Positions 1 through 8,808 of a stretch of 26,372 nt of DNA are shown piece after piece (position 1 is the stretch's first letter; each line of letters starts with the position of its first letter). The stretch is from CAYLNH01 sp964384625. GTDB lineage: Bacteria; Verrucomicrobiota; Lentisphaeria; JABSQK01. Under the pieces are notes generated by a model. It made no database searches and was not told the origin of the DNA. It saw nothing but the letters and a program-made list of their open reading frames with translations. A program made the translations under genes and the position numbers. Location of the stretch: contig CAYLNH010000073.1 of the NCBI GenBank assembly GCA_964384625.1, forward strand, positions 1 through 26,372, in the 5' to 3' direction.

Positions 1-50
1 TACGCGGAGAGGACTTCCACCTCTCTGATGTCGTGCACTCACAGGCGCAC

Positions 51-199
51 TAGCCTGGGGCATCGCCCCAGGGAACCGTTTGCACCTCCGTATTGTTCCC
101 TGAAGGGGAACCACAACCATCCGTTCGGCAGTGGATTGAGGAACGCCTACAGCGTTCGGATTTACCTTAACTCATTCCCTGGGGCAATGCCCCAGGCTA
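51..199. repeat. Palindromic intergenic repeat block with 25-bp inverted arms
   Basis: Positions 51-75 and 175-199 are reverse complements over 25 bases with one mismatch. Each arm is itself a hairpin: CCTGGGGC, a 3-base loop, then GCCCCAGG (54-72 and 178-196). Between the arms lie two further hairpins, GTTCCC/GGGAAC (95-111) and GAACGC/GCGTTC (141-157). This is a nested palindromic element, not a gene. Such GC hairpin clusters are typical of dispersed intergenic repeats, but only this one copy is visible here, so dispersal is inferred. It lies downstream of the minus-strand gene ending at 403 and could help end its transcript, although no T-run follows. Confidence 0.7.
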
Positions 200-402
200 C
201 AGTATGGCAGCCCCTTCAGGGCGCAGAGACTCAACGAGATACATTGAATCAACGGTCCCCGAAGCCGGGACTTATACCCGGAAGAGACATTGCCTGTCCC
301 AAATACCCCTTAAGTCAGCGCCATTCCCGGCTGGCGACTTCACGACGAGAGCCCATCTGCTTGCCATGTTCGCATCGAACCCCCTTTCCGCCTTGTTCCA
401 AG
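200..402. other. Gene-free spacer downstream of the large secreted protein
   Basis: No credible gene is seen. Short reading frames here have low-complexity, Arg/Pro/Ser-rich translations and no ribosome binding site. The stretch contains another small hairpin, GTCCC/GGGAC, around 256-273, which continues the repeat-like texture of the preceding 200 bases. Confidence 0.5.
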
Positions 403-3400
403 CTATTCCACTACGACCGTCACCGGACGCAGTGAGAAGTAGTGCAGTTCTTTGCCGCCCTTGACGTCGTTCACGCTGTATGCCTGTTTCTTCTCCCGCA
501 TCGCCTTCCAGACGAGCACCTGGTTCTCGACCTTTTCGAAGCCCTTGGTTGACGATAATCGAATGGCGCCGACGCCGATATGGCTGACGCGCACGACGCC
601 GACCGCGTCGATCCGCAGCTTGGTCGGGGAGAGCAGTTTCATCTCGCGCAGTTCCTGCCGCGCCATCACGGCCCAGTCGCCTTTGGCGCCGGCGTAGGGA
701 CCAACGTAGTCCTTCAGCACCAGAGCGCACTCGCCGTGTTTGACCACCGGGTTGATCACACCGGTGATGATGTCCACGCCGCGATGTTGCCGGGGCCGGG
801 CTTCATGCAAGGAGGACAGTCCGTTAGTCGCCACGTCGACGACGAACTGCTCGTTCTCGTAGATGGTGTGTCCCCACCAGCGATTGCGTTTCACCGGGCT
901 GCCGCGTTCTTTGTCGATGGCGAGGACCGCCGTTTCCAGGGCGGCGGTGTAGACCGGTCCGGCGCCGCCGCAACCGTCAAAGAGGACAATGCTTTTCACG
1001 GCCGCCGGCGCCCTCCAGCGGGCGAGCAGGAGGTCTTTGTCGCTGCCTGTAATCAAGGGCGTAACGGCGCCGCTGGTGCTGCACCAGATCCGGGATTCGG
1101 GGTCCTTGATCGCGGCGCCGGCGGCGGGTTGCAGGCGGTTAATCTTCGGCCAGACCATTCGGGTTTTTTCGCGCCGCCGCCGGTCGCGATAGGTTTCTTT
1201 GACGCGGGCCCGGCTTTTGAACTGCACGTCCTTCTCCCAGAGGAAGGCTTCGTCGCCGGGCTTGACGCGCAGCATGGGGAACAGCCGCTTGCGGCTTTGG
1301 CACGGGCCGGAGACGATCAGCAGTCCCTTGTCTTTGCGCCGGAGCCAGTCGTTGATTTTCGCCACCAATTCGTCGGTCACGCCGTCGCCGGAAGCGCGCA
1401 GCAGGATGGTGTCGTAGCGCATCAGATCGGCCTTGCCGACGGCGTCGTAGTTGGGGACCAGATCGAAACCGTCGGCGAGGGCCAGCGCCGGAATGAGCAT
1501 CTGACCGCTGTCGCCCCACCAATAGGCATCGCGACCGACGATGACCAGCGTGCTGCGCGGCCGCGTGTCGGGCTTGGGCAGATTCGACAGCGCGCGCGTG
1601 GCGTCGGTGTTGAAGATGTTCATGTAGGAGATACCGGTCATCAGCTTGTCATAGAGTTTGTCGCGGGTGGCCTTCATCTCCTTTTCCAGCGGCGTCGGCC
1701 CGTCGTCCAGCAGGTCGCCGCCCAGTTCATCGCCGAGGTCGTCATCGTCGCCGAGGATATCGGGTGTATCGTCGGTGGTCTTCCTTTTTTGCCGCATGAT
1801 CTTGAGCGCGATCTTGCCTTCGACCTGCTTCCAGTAGCCTTTATCGGACAGCAGGAAGGTCACGGCGGCATGGGCGGTTTTCGACCAGGGCTTCAGTTGA
1901 AAGGCGCGCGTTGCCTGTCCCCTGGCGTCTTTGTTGGACGTCACTCCGAGGCCGATGTGATCGAAGAACCCCGCTTCCGTGCCGGTGGCCCAAAGCGCCA
2001 GAGCGGACCGCGTACCCATGTAGTTGCGATAGCGCCAGGGCTGCATGGGGTAATTGGTGTCGATGTACAGCGTGTTGCCGTTGATCACATTCGGCCGATG
2101 CCAGCTCATCCAGGTGATCATACACAAGGGTTTGCCGGGATTCAGCACGCGGTTGACAGCGCCGATGGTGCCGTCGCGCATGAAATTGTGATAATGATAG
2201 CGCCAGGTATAATCGCCGTCGGCATCGATCATATCGAAGGCGTCGTGAGTCAGTTTCCGCATATAGGAGAGGCTTTGCGGAAAGATACGCAGGTCGGGAT
2301 ACCGGCGTTGTGCCGTCAACCGATACATATGCACGACCCAGTTCGACGCCTCGCCGCCCATCCTGGCGTTGTAATACGGGTAGGCCCGCTGGAACTCCGG
2401 CGGCAGTGCGGCCAGCAGCGCTTCGCCGCCGTGCTGCCGCGTCAACGGCAACAGATCCGGCCGGCCGGCTTCGAGCAGCATGCCGCGGACATGCGCGGTG
2501 TTGCCCCGCACGCCGCCGAGGGTACACGGCTCGTCAAACAACGCCACGTAGTAGGTGTACGGCAGCCGGCTTTGCCATTTCTTCAATGGCTCGAGGATGC
2601 TCTGCAGCAGATACGTATTGCGCATACCGCGGTTGCTGTTGTAGGCGGTCAGCACGGTGCCGCCGGGCATGTTCGGTTCTTTGTTTTTGACGCCGAGGCG
2701 ATAGCCTTCGTCCACCAGCCGGCGGGCTTCTTTCTTGTCCTTCGGAAAATTGCCGAGCCAGACCTGGAAGCCGTTCGGCGTATCGCCGCCCTCGGTGTGC
2801 CTGGTTTTGCCGAGTCCAAGGCGCACACGTTCCGGCAGCGGTTTGCCCTGCGCTTTACACTCTGCGTCTGCAAGCGCCAGGCCCAGCCATTCGTCTTTCG
2901 TCTGTGTCCGCGCGCGTTGGATCGCCGCCAGTTCCTCGGTGGTCGCGGTTCGACTGAGCACATCCGCGGCTTCCAGACGCACAACCCAGTACGGCGCCTG
3001 CAACGCATTTGCCGCGACGCGACTCACCTGCGGCAGTTTCATCCGTTCGTACTCACGCAATGCCCGGGCGCGGACATACTCGTTCGGATGCTGCGTCGCA
3101 CACCAGCCCAGGACCTCCTGCGCCAGGGCGGCGTCACCCAAACGCCGCAGCAGGCGGAAGCCGGCAAGATTTACCGGCAAATCCGGGTCATAGCGCATGG
3201 CGCGCGCCAAGGCTTTGCGGTCCCGGCCGAGCACCTCGTAAGCGGCCAGACAGATATCCTGACGGATCGACACATGTGATTTCGCCAGCAGCGCAAAGAC
3301 CGTGTCCCGATGCTTCGCCGGCTCTTTGCCCGCGGCAATGATCTGCGCCAGGGTGCGCTGGAGCAACGGCGCGTCTTTGGGCAGCAGGATCTTGACGACC

Positions 3401-4977
3401 GCATCGACCTGGGCCGGCGCGATCACCGCCAGCGTGGCAGCGGCCGCCGCCTGCAGTCGCGGCGTTTCCGCCTGCAGCAAGCCTTTGACCGCATCGCCAT
3501 GGGCCGTCGACTGCTGCCGCCGGATCCAGCGTAATGCCGCCAGACGTTCGGCGTCGGAACCGGCGTTCAGGACCTCCTTCACCACGGGCGCGACGGTAAC
3601 GTCGGTCACGGCGACCTCCGTATGCTGATCCAGTGCGCCAAGCGCGGCGGCGCGCAATTCCGGGTCCTTCGCCGGCAGCAGGCCCTTGAGAACTGCCGCG
3701 CGCGCATCCGGCTTCACCTGTGCTGTCGTCACGGTTTCCACCAGCTGCAGACGGACGGGGCCCGGGCCCTTGCGGGCGGCGGCGATATCGGCGGGAGTGA
3801 TCTTCTTCATCGCCGTCAGAGCACGCAATGCGGCGGCGCGGACCGTGCCGTCGGCATCGCCAACAAGCGCCTGGCGCAGAACGCCAGCCTGTGGCGGATA
3901 CGACGACAACGCCAGGGCGGCAGCGACGCGCAAGGCGGGGTCCTCGGCGTCCGTCAACACCACAGGCAGGGCCTTGGCGGCCATCTTGCTCTTGCCGGCG
4001 CCGAGAAGTTCAATCAACCGGCTGCGAAAGACGGCGTCCGTCGGCATCTGCGGTTCGCCGCTTGCCTTGCCGGCACCGGGCGCGAGTTTCTCTTTGTCGT
4101 CGTCACCGCCGACATCGAGGCCGATGGCCAGTTCCAGTTGCGGCAGTCCCAGTGAGAGGACGGCTTCGCGGCGGACGCGCGGATCGTTCAACTGCTGTTG
4201 CAGGAAGGGGCGGGCACCGTAGTGAAACGGCGACGCGAGCACCCGGTAGGCAACGGGCAGATAGCGCGGACTCGCCGGACTGCGCTTCTGCCCTTTCTCT
4301 TTGCGCATGAGCATCTGCAGGCCCCAGGCGGCGCCGCGGGTAAAATTCGGATCCTGCTCCAGGATGTTCTGGGCCGATTTGTGCGGTCCCGACCACGGCG
4401 CGTGATGCAGCCAGTGCGGGCGATATCCGATCCACTGGGCCCACTCGAACCAGAGCTCCGGCCGCTTTGTCTCCGGGTCAGCCAGCTCCTCCTTCCAGGC
4501 CGGATCCAGCTCTTTCCCCGCCAGTTCGAAGACCAGCTCCACCAACGCGGCAGCACAGGCTTTCGGGTTGTTGTAGGGGGCGTTGACGGTTTTCGACTTT
4601 TCGGCAGCGGCGGTGCCGCCGCGCCAGATCAGCCGGGTTCGATTCCAATCGCACTCCACGTAGATATCGGCTTCCAGAAACGGCTGCCACTTGGCGTAGA
4701 GCCCGTCGCCCCGCGGGAAATACAGCCCGGCCTTCATGCCGGAGTAGATGCCGTTCACCCGATGCGCCCCGGCCAGCCGCAAACCGTCTGTGCGGCCGAC
4801 ATAGTGCCGCAGGACCTCATCGCACGAGAGCATAAAGGCGGCCTCCCGCCCGAGATGATTCCAGGCCAACCGATTGCTGGGGCGATGCACCATGATCGCG
4901 GCCTGCCGGACCTCCTGAGCCGACAGCGGGACTGCCGACAACAAGAACAACAGGACAAACGAAACGTTCCTCTTCAT
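403..4977 (-). CDS. Very large secreted HEAT-repeat protein with a C-terminal glycosidase-like region
   Basis: This is a 1524-residue exported protein. Residues 1-20 are a signal peptide (basic MKRN, hydrophobic core, cleavage near LSA/QE). Residues about 265-705 are Ala/Leu-rich helical repeats of the HEAT/PBS-lyase type, with recurring 'D..LR.AAA.AL' units. Residues about 735-1060 are rich in Trp, Tyr, His and Asp and contain LFDEP near 813-817 and many aromatic patches, which suggests a TIM-barrel glycosidase-like domain. A highly acidic linker follows (about 1068-1100), then a Rossmann-like segment (1140-1230) resembling the GH42 trimerisation/GATase-like domain, then a C-terminal region rich in predicted strands. 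The start is supported by CGGAGG 5 bases upstream. The gene begins 12 bp after the DUF4838 gene, so the two are probably co-transcribed. The enzymatic role is inferred from architecture only. A purely structural or binding role is possible. Confidence 0.85.
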   Translation of the reverse strand: MKRNVSFVLLFLLSAVPLSAQEVRQAAIMVHRPSNRLAWNHLGREAAFMLSCDEVLRHYVGRTDGLRLAGAHRVNGIYSGMKAGLYFPRGDGLYAKWQPFLEADIYVECDWNRTRLIWRGGTAAAEKSKTVNAPYNNPKACAAALVELVFELAGKELDPAWKEELADPETKRPELWFEWAQWIGYRPHWLHHAPWSGPHKSAQNILEQDPNFTRGAAWGLQMLMRKEKGQKRSPASPRYLPVAYRVLASPFHYGARPFLQQQLNDPRVRREAVLSLGLPQLELAIGLDVGGDDDKEKLAPGAGKASGEPQMPTDAVFRSRLIELLGAGKSKMAAKALPVVLTDAEDPALRVAAALALSSYPPQAGVLRQALVGDADGTVRAAALRALTAMKKITPADIAAARKGPGPVRLQLVETVTTAQVKPDARAAVLKGLLPAKDPELRAAALGALDQHTEVAVTDVTVAPVVKEVLNAGSDAERLAALRWIRRQQSTAHGDAVKGLLQAETPRLQAAAAATLAVIAPAQVDAVVKILLPKDAPLLQRTLAQIIAAGKEPAKHRDTVFALLAKSHVSIRQDICLAAYEVLGRDRKALARAMRYDPDLPVNLAGFRLLRRLGDAALAQEVLGWCATQHPNEYVRARALREYERMKLPQVSRVAANALQAPYWVVRLEAADVLSRTATTEELAAIQRARTQTKDEWLGLALADAECKAQGKPLPERVRLGLGKTRHTEGGDTPNGFQVWLGNFPKDKKEARRLVDEGYRLGVKNKEPNMPGGTVLTAYNSNRGMRNTYLLQSILEPLKKWQSRLPYTYYVALFDEPCTLGGVRGNTAHVRGMLLEAGRPDLLPLTRQHGGEALLAALPPEFQRAYPYYNARMGGEASNWVVHMYRLTAQRRYPDLRIFPQSLSYMRKLTHDAFDMIDADGDYTWRYHYHNFMRDGTIGAVNRVLNPGKPLCMITWMSWHRPNVINGNTLYIDTNYPMQPWRYRNYMGTRSALALWATGTEAGFFDHIGLGVTSNKDARGQATRAFQLKPWSKTAHAAVTFLLSDKGYWKQVEGKIALKIMRQKRKTTDDTPDILGDDDDLGDELGGDLLDDGPTPLEKEMKATRDKLYDKLMTGISYMNIFNTDATRALSNLPKPDTRPRSTLVIVGRDAYWWGDSGQMLIPALALADGFDLVPNYDAVGKADLMRYDTILLRASGDGVTDELVAKINDWLRRKDKGLLIVSGPCQSRKRLFPMLRVKPGDEAFLWEKDVQFKSRARVKETYRDRRRREKTRMVWPKINRLQPAAGAAIKDPESRIWCSTSGAVTPLITGSDKDLLLARWRAPAAVKSIVLFDGCGGAGPVYTAALETAVLAIDKERGSPVKRNRWWGHTIYENEQFVVDVATNGLSSLHEARPRQHRGVDIITGVINPVVKHGECALVLKDYVGPYAGAKGDWAVMARQELREMKLLSPTKLRIDAVGVVRVSHIGVGAIRLSSTKGFEKVENQVLVWKAMREKKQAYSVNDVKGGKELHYFSLRPVTVVVE

Positions 4978-4989
4978 GGTGCCTCCGAT

Positions 4990-7392
4990 TTACTCGACGA
5001 ATTTGATCAAGCCAAAGTCACCGGTGTTGGCGCTCGGCCCGCCGAACTTGAACCGCAAACGCTGGTACTCCTTCGGATTGGTTTTGTCCCGCCGTTTGCT
5101 GTTGCTGACACGATGGCGCGTAAACTGACCGTACCACTTAACACCGGTGTGCGGCTTTACCATATCCTCGAACGCGGCGTACGGCAAAAACACCTCCAGA
5201 CTCCAGAAGTCCTTGCCCTTGTGACTCGCCACCTGCATGCCCTTGGTATTCCACGCGGTGTTGCCGTGGCGCGCATCCCAGACCGTCGGATTCGCGTTGA
5301 TGATGTACTGATAGAAGTTGCCGCTGTTCCTGGTGCTGACATCGAGGAAGATCTCGACGTTGTCGTCAAACCACGACACGTTGTCGCGCACCGTCGACTT
5401 CAAAACCAGCGACTCCGGGCTCGGCTCGGGACAGTGGAAACCGAAGCTGACACCGGTCAGCGTCCATACCACTTTGACTTTGGTCGGGAAGGTGGCTTCC
5501 CGCTGGTTCCGGTTCCACCCGGCCACCAGCGTTGTCGGCTCCGGAACGTCCCAGCAGTCGTCATCCAGCTTGCCGTCAACGGCGGGATTGTCCGCGACTT
5601 TCCTGGCGGTGACAACGGGAATGCCCGTCCCGGAGTGGGTTGCTTCGGCTTCCTCGCAGAAGCCTTTGAACGGCTGCTCGTAGAACGCGATGCGTTTGAG
5701 GATCAGCTCATTGCCGCCGGCCTGTTCCTTGGCTTTGGCAAGGAGGTCCTTCATCTGTTTGAGAACCGCCGGCGTATAGGACTCCTTGTACACCGTCTCC
5801 GGCGTCATCCGCGGCACGGACCACTTCACCTTCTCCCAGCGATCGCTCTGCAATTTCAGGATCTGCCCCAGGCTGCCTGCGGCCGGGCCGTAGATGTTCT
5901 TCGTGTACGCCGCCATCATCGCGTCGACATCAAAATCGGGATGCCACAGAAGTTTCAGGCAGCAGTAGCCGGTGACATGCTGACGCGATCCCCAGCCGCC
6001 GTTCATGAAGGTGCCGGCGATCTTGTCGCGATTGTGGACGTAGTAGTCCTGCAGGACGTGCGCATACTGATACGGCGCCTGTGTCCGGTCCGCCGGCCAG
6101 CAGACATAGTCCCAGGTGAGCACCTTGCGATTGGTCAGCGCCTTCCAGGTGTCGATGTTATCCTGGAACGGCTGGCGGATTTTCGGCTCTTTGTACAGCG
6201 CAAACCCGGGCATGCCGCAGAGCTCGACCTGGACGTTGTCCGGGAAGGTCATGTCCTTCGGCGCCAGTGTATAATTCAGGTACGGCAGGTAGGCCACCAC
6301 ATAGCCCGGCCAGCGTTTCTTGACTTCCGCGGCCAGTTTCGCGACGAACGTGCCCATGAGTTTCGACGCGTTGCCAAAACGGCCCATGTCTTTCTGGTAC
6401 AGCTTGCGGCAATGCTCACACTTGCAGCTCACGCCCTGGTCGGCAGGGGACACGGTGATCGCTTTGCCGTAGATCACAACGTGCCCCTGAAAACGCTTGC
6501 GCCGTTGCTGCGGCGTCAGGTCCTTGGGTGCATTCAGTTTCTCCTCAATCTGTTTGAGGTGAATCTCCAATGTCTTGGGATGGCCGTAGCACAACATGCC
6601 CGGATTCCGCTTGCCGTTCGCACCAAGCATGAAGCACTCGGGATGCTTCTCGAAGAAGCCCGGGATCTTGTTCCAGTGCGGCGTGTGACACTGCAAGCGG
6701 TACGGATAGGACAACCCGAGCCGCAACCGTTTCCCCCACATATTCCACGGGCCGCGCGCCCAGCAAAGGTCGCCGGTGCGCATGCGCGAGTGCGGCGCGT
6801 CGTCGTACCACACCGGCTTGATAATCAGCGATGCCCGCGGCGGCACGAACCGGCCGCCGTAGGCCGCGGGAAAGTAATAGCGCACCCCGACGAAGCGCTC
6901 CAGAAAATCGATCATGCCGTAAACCGTCGAGTCGTACTGATGCGTGGTCCGCCAGTTGCCGCGGGTAACATTATGGCTGCCGGCGATGAACAGCTTGTCG
7001 CCGGTGGTCTTGACGACGTATCCCTCCGGCCGCAGGTCCTCCTGCTTCACCCCGGGCACCTTGACGGCGCTGATGTCGCCAATGACGATTGCCGGGCCAT
7101 CCACCGGTGTCCGTGAGACCGGCAGTTCAGCGCCCGTTGCATCCTTGATTGCCCGCTGGATCTCTTCGACAAACGACTGCCGCCAGCGATGCGTATAGTT
7201 CTTCCCCTGCCCTTCCCCCAAGACCACGATCGTGCCCCTGGCCTGACCGTTCTGGACCAGCACAATCGGCTTGTGCGTTGCGGGTTGCTTCAGCTTGATC
7301 GGCGTCAGATCGGACGCCGTGATCTCGGCGCGTACGCCAGCCACGACAAACATAGAGATCACGATTCCACACCATACACGCAGCATTTTCAT
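4990..7392 (-). CDS. Secreted DUF4838 protein with C-terminal CBM9-like domain
   Basis: This is an 800-residue exported protein with a signal peptide at residues 1-22 (cleavage after VRA). Residues about 50-190 look like the N-terminal alpha/beta domain found in alpha-glucuronidase (GH67) and hexosaminidase families, ending in the typical 'FLERFVGVRYYFP...G..VPP' stretch. Residues about 195-580 match the DUF4838 region, with the Cys cluster SCKCEHC at 322-328. Residues about 593-800 resemble a family 9 carbohydrate-binding or DOMON-like sandwich, with DGKLDDDCW and DDNVEIFLD. DUF4838 proteins occur in polysaccharide-degrading clusters of PVC bacteria and Bacteroidetes. The substrate is unknown. 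The GGAGAG ribosome site 4 bases before the first ATG favours that start over the second ATG two codons later. Likely an operon with the gene that follows 12 bp downstream. Confidence 0.88.
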   Translation of the reverse strand: MKMLRVWCGIVISMFVVAGVRAEITASDLTPIKLKQPATHKPIVLVQNGQARGTIVVLGEGQGKNYTHRWRQSFVEEIQRAIKDATGAELPVSRTPVDGPAIVIGDISAVKVPGVKQEDLRPEGYVVKTTGDKLFIAGSHNVTRGNWRTTHQYDSTVYGMIDFLERFVGVRYYFPAAYGGRFVPPRASLIIKPVWYDDAPHSRMRTGDLCWARGPWNMWGKRLRLGLSYPYRLQCHTPHWNKIPGFFEKHPECFMLGANGKRNPGMLCYGHPKTLEIHLKQIEEKLNAPKDLTPQQRRKRFQGHVVIYGKAITVSPADQGVSCKCEHCRKLYQKDMGRFGNASKLMGTFVAKLAAEVKKRWPGYVVAYLPYLNYTLAPKDMTFPDNVQVELCGMPGFALYKEPKIRQPFQDNIDTWKALTNRKVLTWDYVCWPADRTQAPYQYAHVLQDYYVHNRDKIAGTFMNGGWGSRQHVTGYCCLKLLWHPDFDVDAMMAAYTKNIYGPAAGSLGQILKLQSDRWEKVKWSVPRMTPETVYKESYTPAVLKQMKDLLAKAKEQAGGNELILKRIAFYEQPFKGFCEEAEATHSGTGIPVVTARKVADNPAVDGKLDDDCWDVPEPTTLVAGWNRNQREATFPTKVKVVWTLTGVSFGFHCPEPSPESLVLKSTVRDNVSWFDDNVEIFLDVSTRNSGNFYQYIINANPTVWDARHGNTAWNTKGMQVASHKGKDFWSLEVFLPYAAFEDMVKPHTGVKWYGQFTRHRVSNSKRRDKTNPKEYQRLRFKFGGPSANTGDFGLIKFVE

Positions 7393-7602
7393 AGGACTCT
7401 CCAGCCGGTTTACTTATATACTACTTATATACACCGGTAAATCAAAGAAGTTCCAGGGGAGGCAGGAGAAAACGTGGTTGCGATTGGGGCGCTGCGCTCG
7501 AACTTCGGCTGTGCCGGGACGGGGCATGGGCAGGCCTTCGACAGTGCTCAGGCTCTTCTTAGGATGCTCATGGATACAATCAGGATGTCGGCGTGCCGAG
7601 CG
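7393..7602. other. 210-bp intergenic gap with no gene seen
   Basis: The gap separates the lectin-fold gene from the downstream DUF4838 gene on the same strand. Apart from the tandem AT-rich repeat at 7411-7432, no terminator with a T-run and no reading frame with a ribosome site was found. The gap makes a separate promoter for the last two genes plausible. Confidence 0.5.
7411..7432. repeat. Tandem 11-bp AT-rich repeat in the gap upstream of the DUF4838 gene
   Basis: TACTTATATAC occurs twice head to tail (7411-7421 and 7422-7432), flanked by CCGGTT and ACCGGT. It is 18 bp upstream of the start of the DUF4838 gene in an otherwise GC-rich region. On the minus strand it offers TATATA-type -10 sequences, with TTGATT 19 bp upstream as a possible -35. 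It could be a promoter, an operator or both. Confidence 0.5.
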
Positions 7603-8763
7603 CTACTCAGACACGCGGAATCCCTGGTGCCAGCGGCTCCAGCCGGACATTGTGCCGTTTGTGCTGCGCTGGCGGACGCGGACGTAGTAGGTCTCCGCCG
7701 CAGACAACCGGCTGTTGCCGGACAGTGTGCCGCCGAAGCTCCCGTGCTTGCGATCGACTGTCGCCCGGTTGCCGGCCGGCAGTCGTTTGGACTTGTAGAC
7801 GACGGTCTTACCATCGTAATCTGCCGCCACTTCAAACTGCCAGCCGCCGTCCTTCTTGGGGCCGCGGTACGGCGTTTTGACAATGATCGGGTTCGGCGGG
7901 CAGACCACCGGACCGATGGGCTTGGCGGCGATCACGAAGTTGTCGTACCAGCGGGACTGCGTCACCGGAGATCCCTTGTTCCAATAGGCCTCCAGGAATA
8001 CCGCATTGATGCCGTGCTTTGTGTAAGTGCCGCGGAAGTCCAGGTTGCGACGTTCGCACTCGAGGCGGCCATCGATCCAGAGTTGATTGATGCCGTCTTT
8101 CCTGCCGGGCGTATTCAGTTTGGCGCGGGCTTCCACCAGGACCCAGTACCCGGACTCATTCGTGGCGTGTATCGGGAACTTCGACACGGGCTTGTTCCCG
8201 AGCCACTTCATCCCCTGCCAGTCATTGTACTTAATCGTCTGCACCTTGCCGTTCTTGACGCAGCGGACAGGATCCAGTGTCAGCGTCGAATCCCTGCTGC
8301 TCCAGACGTGGGCGATCATGGCCTGCGCCCACTTTGGAGAGACAATGCTGGTGGCCCGGGACATCTTGTCGGGAGACCCCCGCCAGCCGTACTGGTGTTT
8401 GACGTAAATGCGCCAGTACACTTCGTCAAAGGTTTCTCCCCGCCGCACAGTTTTGTTCCTGTAGGTCGGCGAATCGCCGAAGAAGACCTTGCGCCCGCCG
8501 CTGCCGCGTTTGTCTTTTTCGTACAGACAAAGCATCGACTTCCCCTTGCCGCCGAAGGCCATCTTGTCGTCCAACGGGCTCTTGCCTTCGGCGTACGGTT
8601 TCGGCTCACCGTCGAAATCGTCGTACCAGATTGTCGTCTTCGCCTTCTCGTGCGGCTGCACGGCGGCCGGCACGACATAGTCGATGCGCGGCACGTCCGG
8701 GGCGTCACCGCCGGAAACGGTGAGCAGGCCGATCAGCAGCGCCGGGCCCGGCAGTAATCTCAT
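7603..8763 (-). CDS. Secreted concanavalin-like lectin-fold protein with C-terminal FN3-like domain
   Basis: This is a 386-residue exported protein. It has a short signal peptide (about 1-20, MRLLPGPALLIGLLTVSGG). A jelly-roll domain of the ConA-like lectin/glucanase type spans about 40-275. It includes the patterns YWVLVEARAKLNTPGRKDG and QSRWYDNFVIAAKPIGP, which are familiar from polysaccharide-lyase-like and LamG-like secreted proteins. A fibronectin-type-III-like tail (about 285-386) carries YYVRVRQRS and SGWSRW. Start choice: AGGAGG directly abuts an ATG at 8769, leaving no spacing, whereas the second ATG at 8763 has a 6-base spacer, so 8763 is preferred. The gene follows the histidine kinase stop by 45 bp on the same strand. 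Binding to, or cleavage of, a carbohydrate is inferred; no catalytic residues could be assigned. Confidence 0.8.
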   Translation of the reverse strand: MRLLPGPALLIGLLTVSGGDAPDVPRIDYVVPAAVQPHEKAKTTIWYDDFDGEPKPYAEGKSPLDDKMAFGGKGKSMLCLYEKDKRGSGGRKVFFGDSPTYRNKTVRRGETFDEVYWRIYVKHQYGWRGSPDKMSRATSIVSPKWAQAMIAHVWSSRDSTLTLDPVRCVKNGKVQTIKYNDWQGMKWLGNKPVSKFPIHATNESGYWVLVEARAKLNTPGRKDGINQLWIDGRLECERRNLDFRGTYTKHGINAVFLEAYWNKGSPVTQSRWYDNFVIAAKPIGPVVCPPNPIIVKTPYRGPKKDGGWQFEVAADYDGKTVVYKSKRLPAGNRATVDRKHGSFGGTLSGNSRLSAAETYYVRVRQRSTNGTMSGWSRWHQGFRVSE

Positions 8764-8808
8764 TTTCATCCTCCTGCATTCTGTGTTGCCAACCTGGAGT
8801 GGAGCGTT

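Noticed and set aside
28..435. Small open frames across the left-end repeat block
   Set aside because: They run through hairpin repeats and have no ribosome site or credible composition. They are likely the kind of false gene often predicted in such repeats.
4198..7116. Very long plus-strand open frames opposite the two large secreted-protein genes (also 580-3279)
   Set aside because: They lie antisense to genes with signal peptides and recognisable domains. Codon-position GC bias explains the absence of stops.
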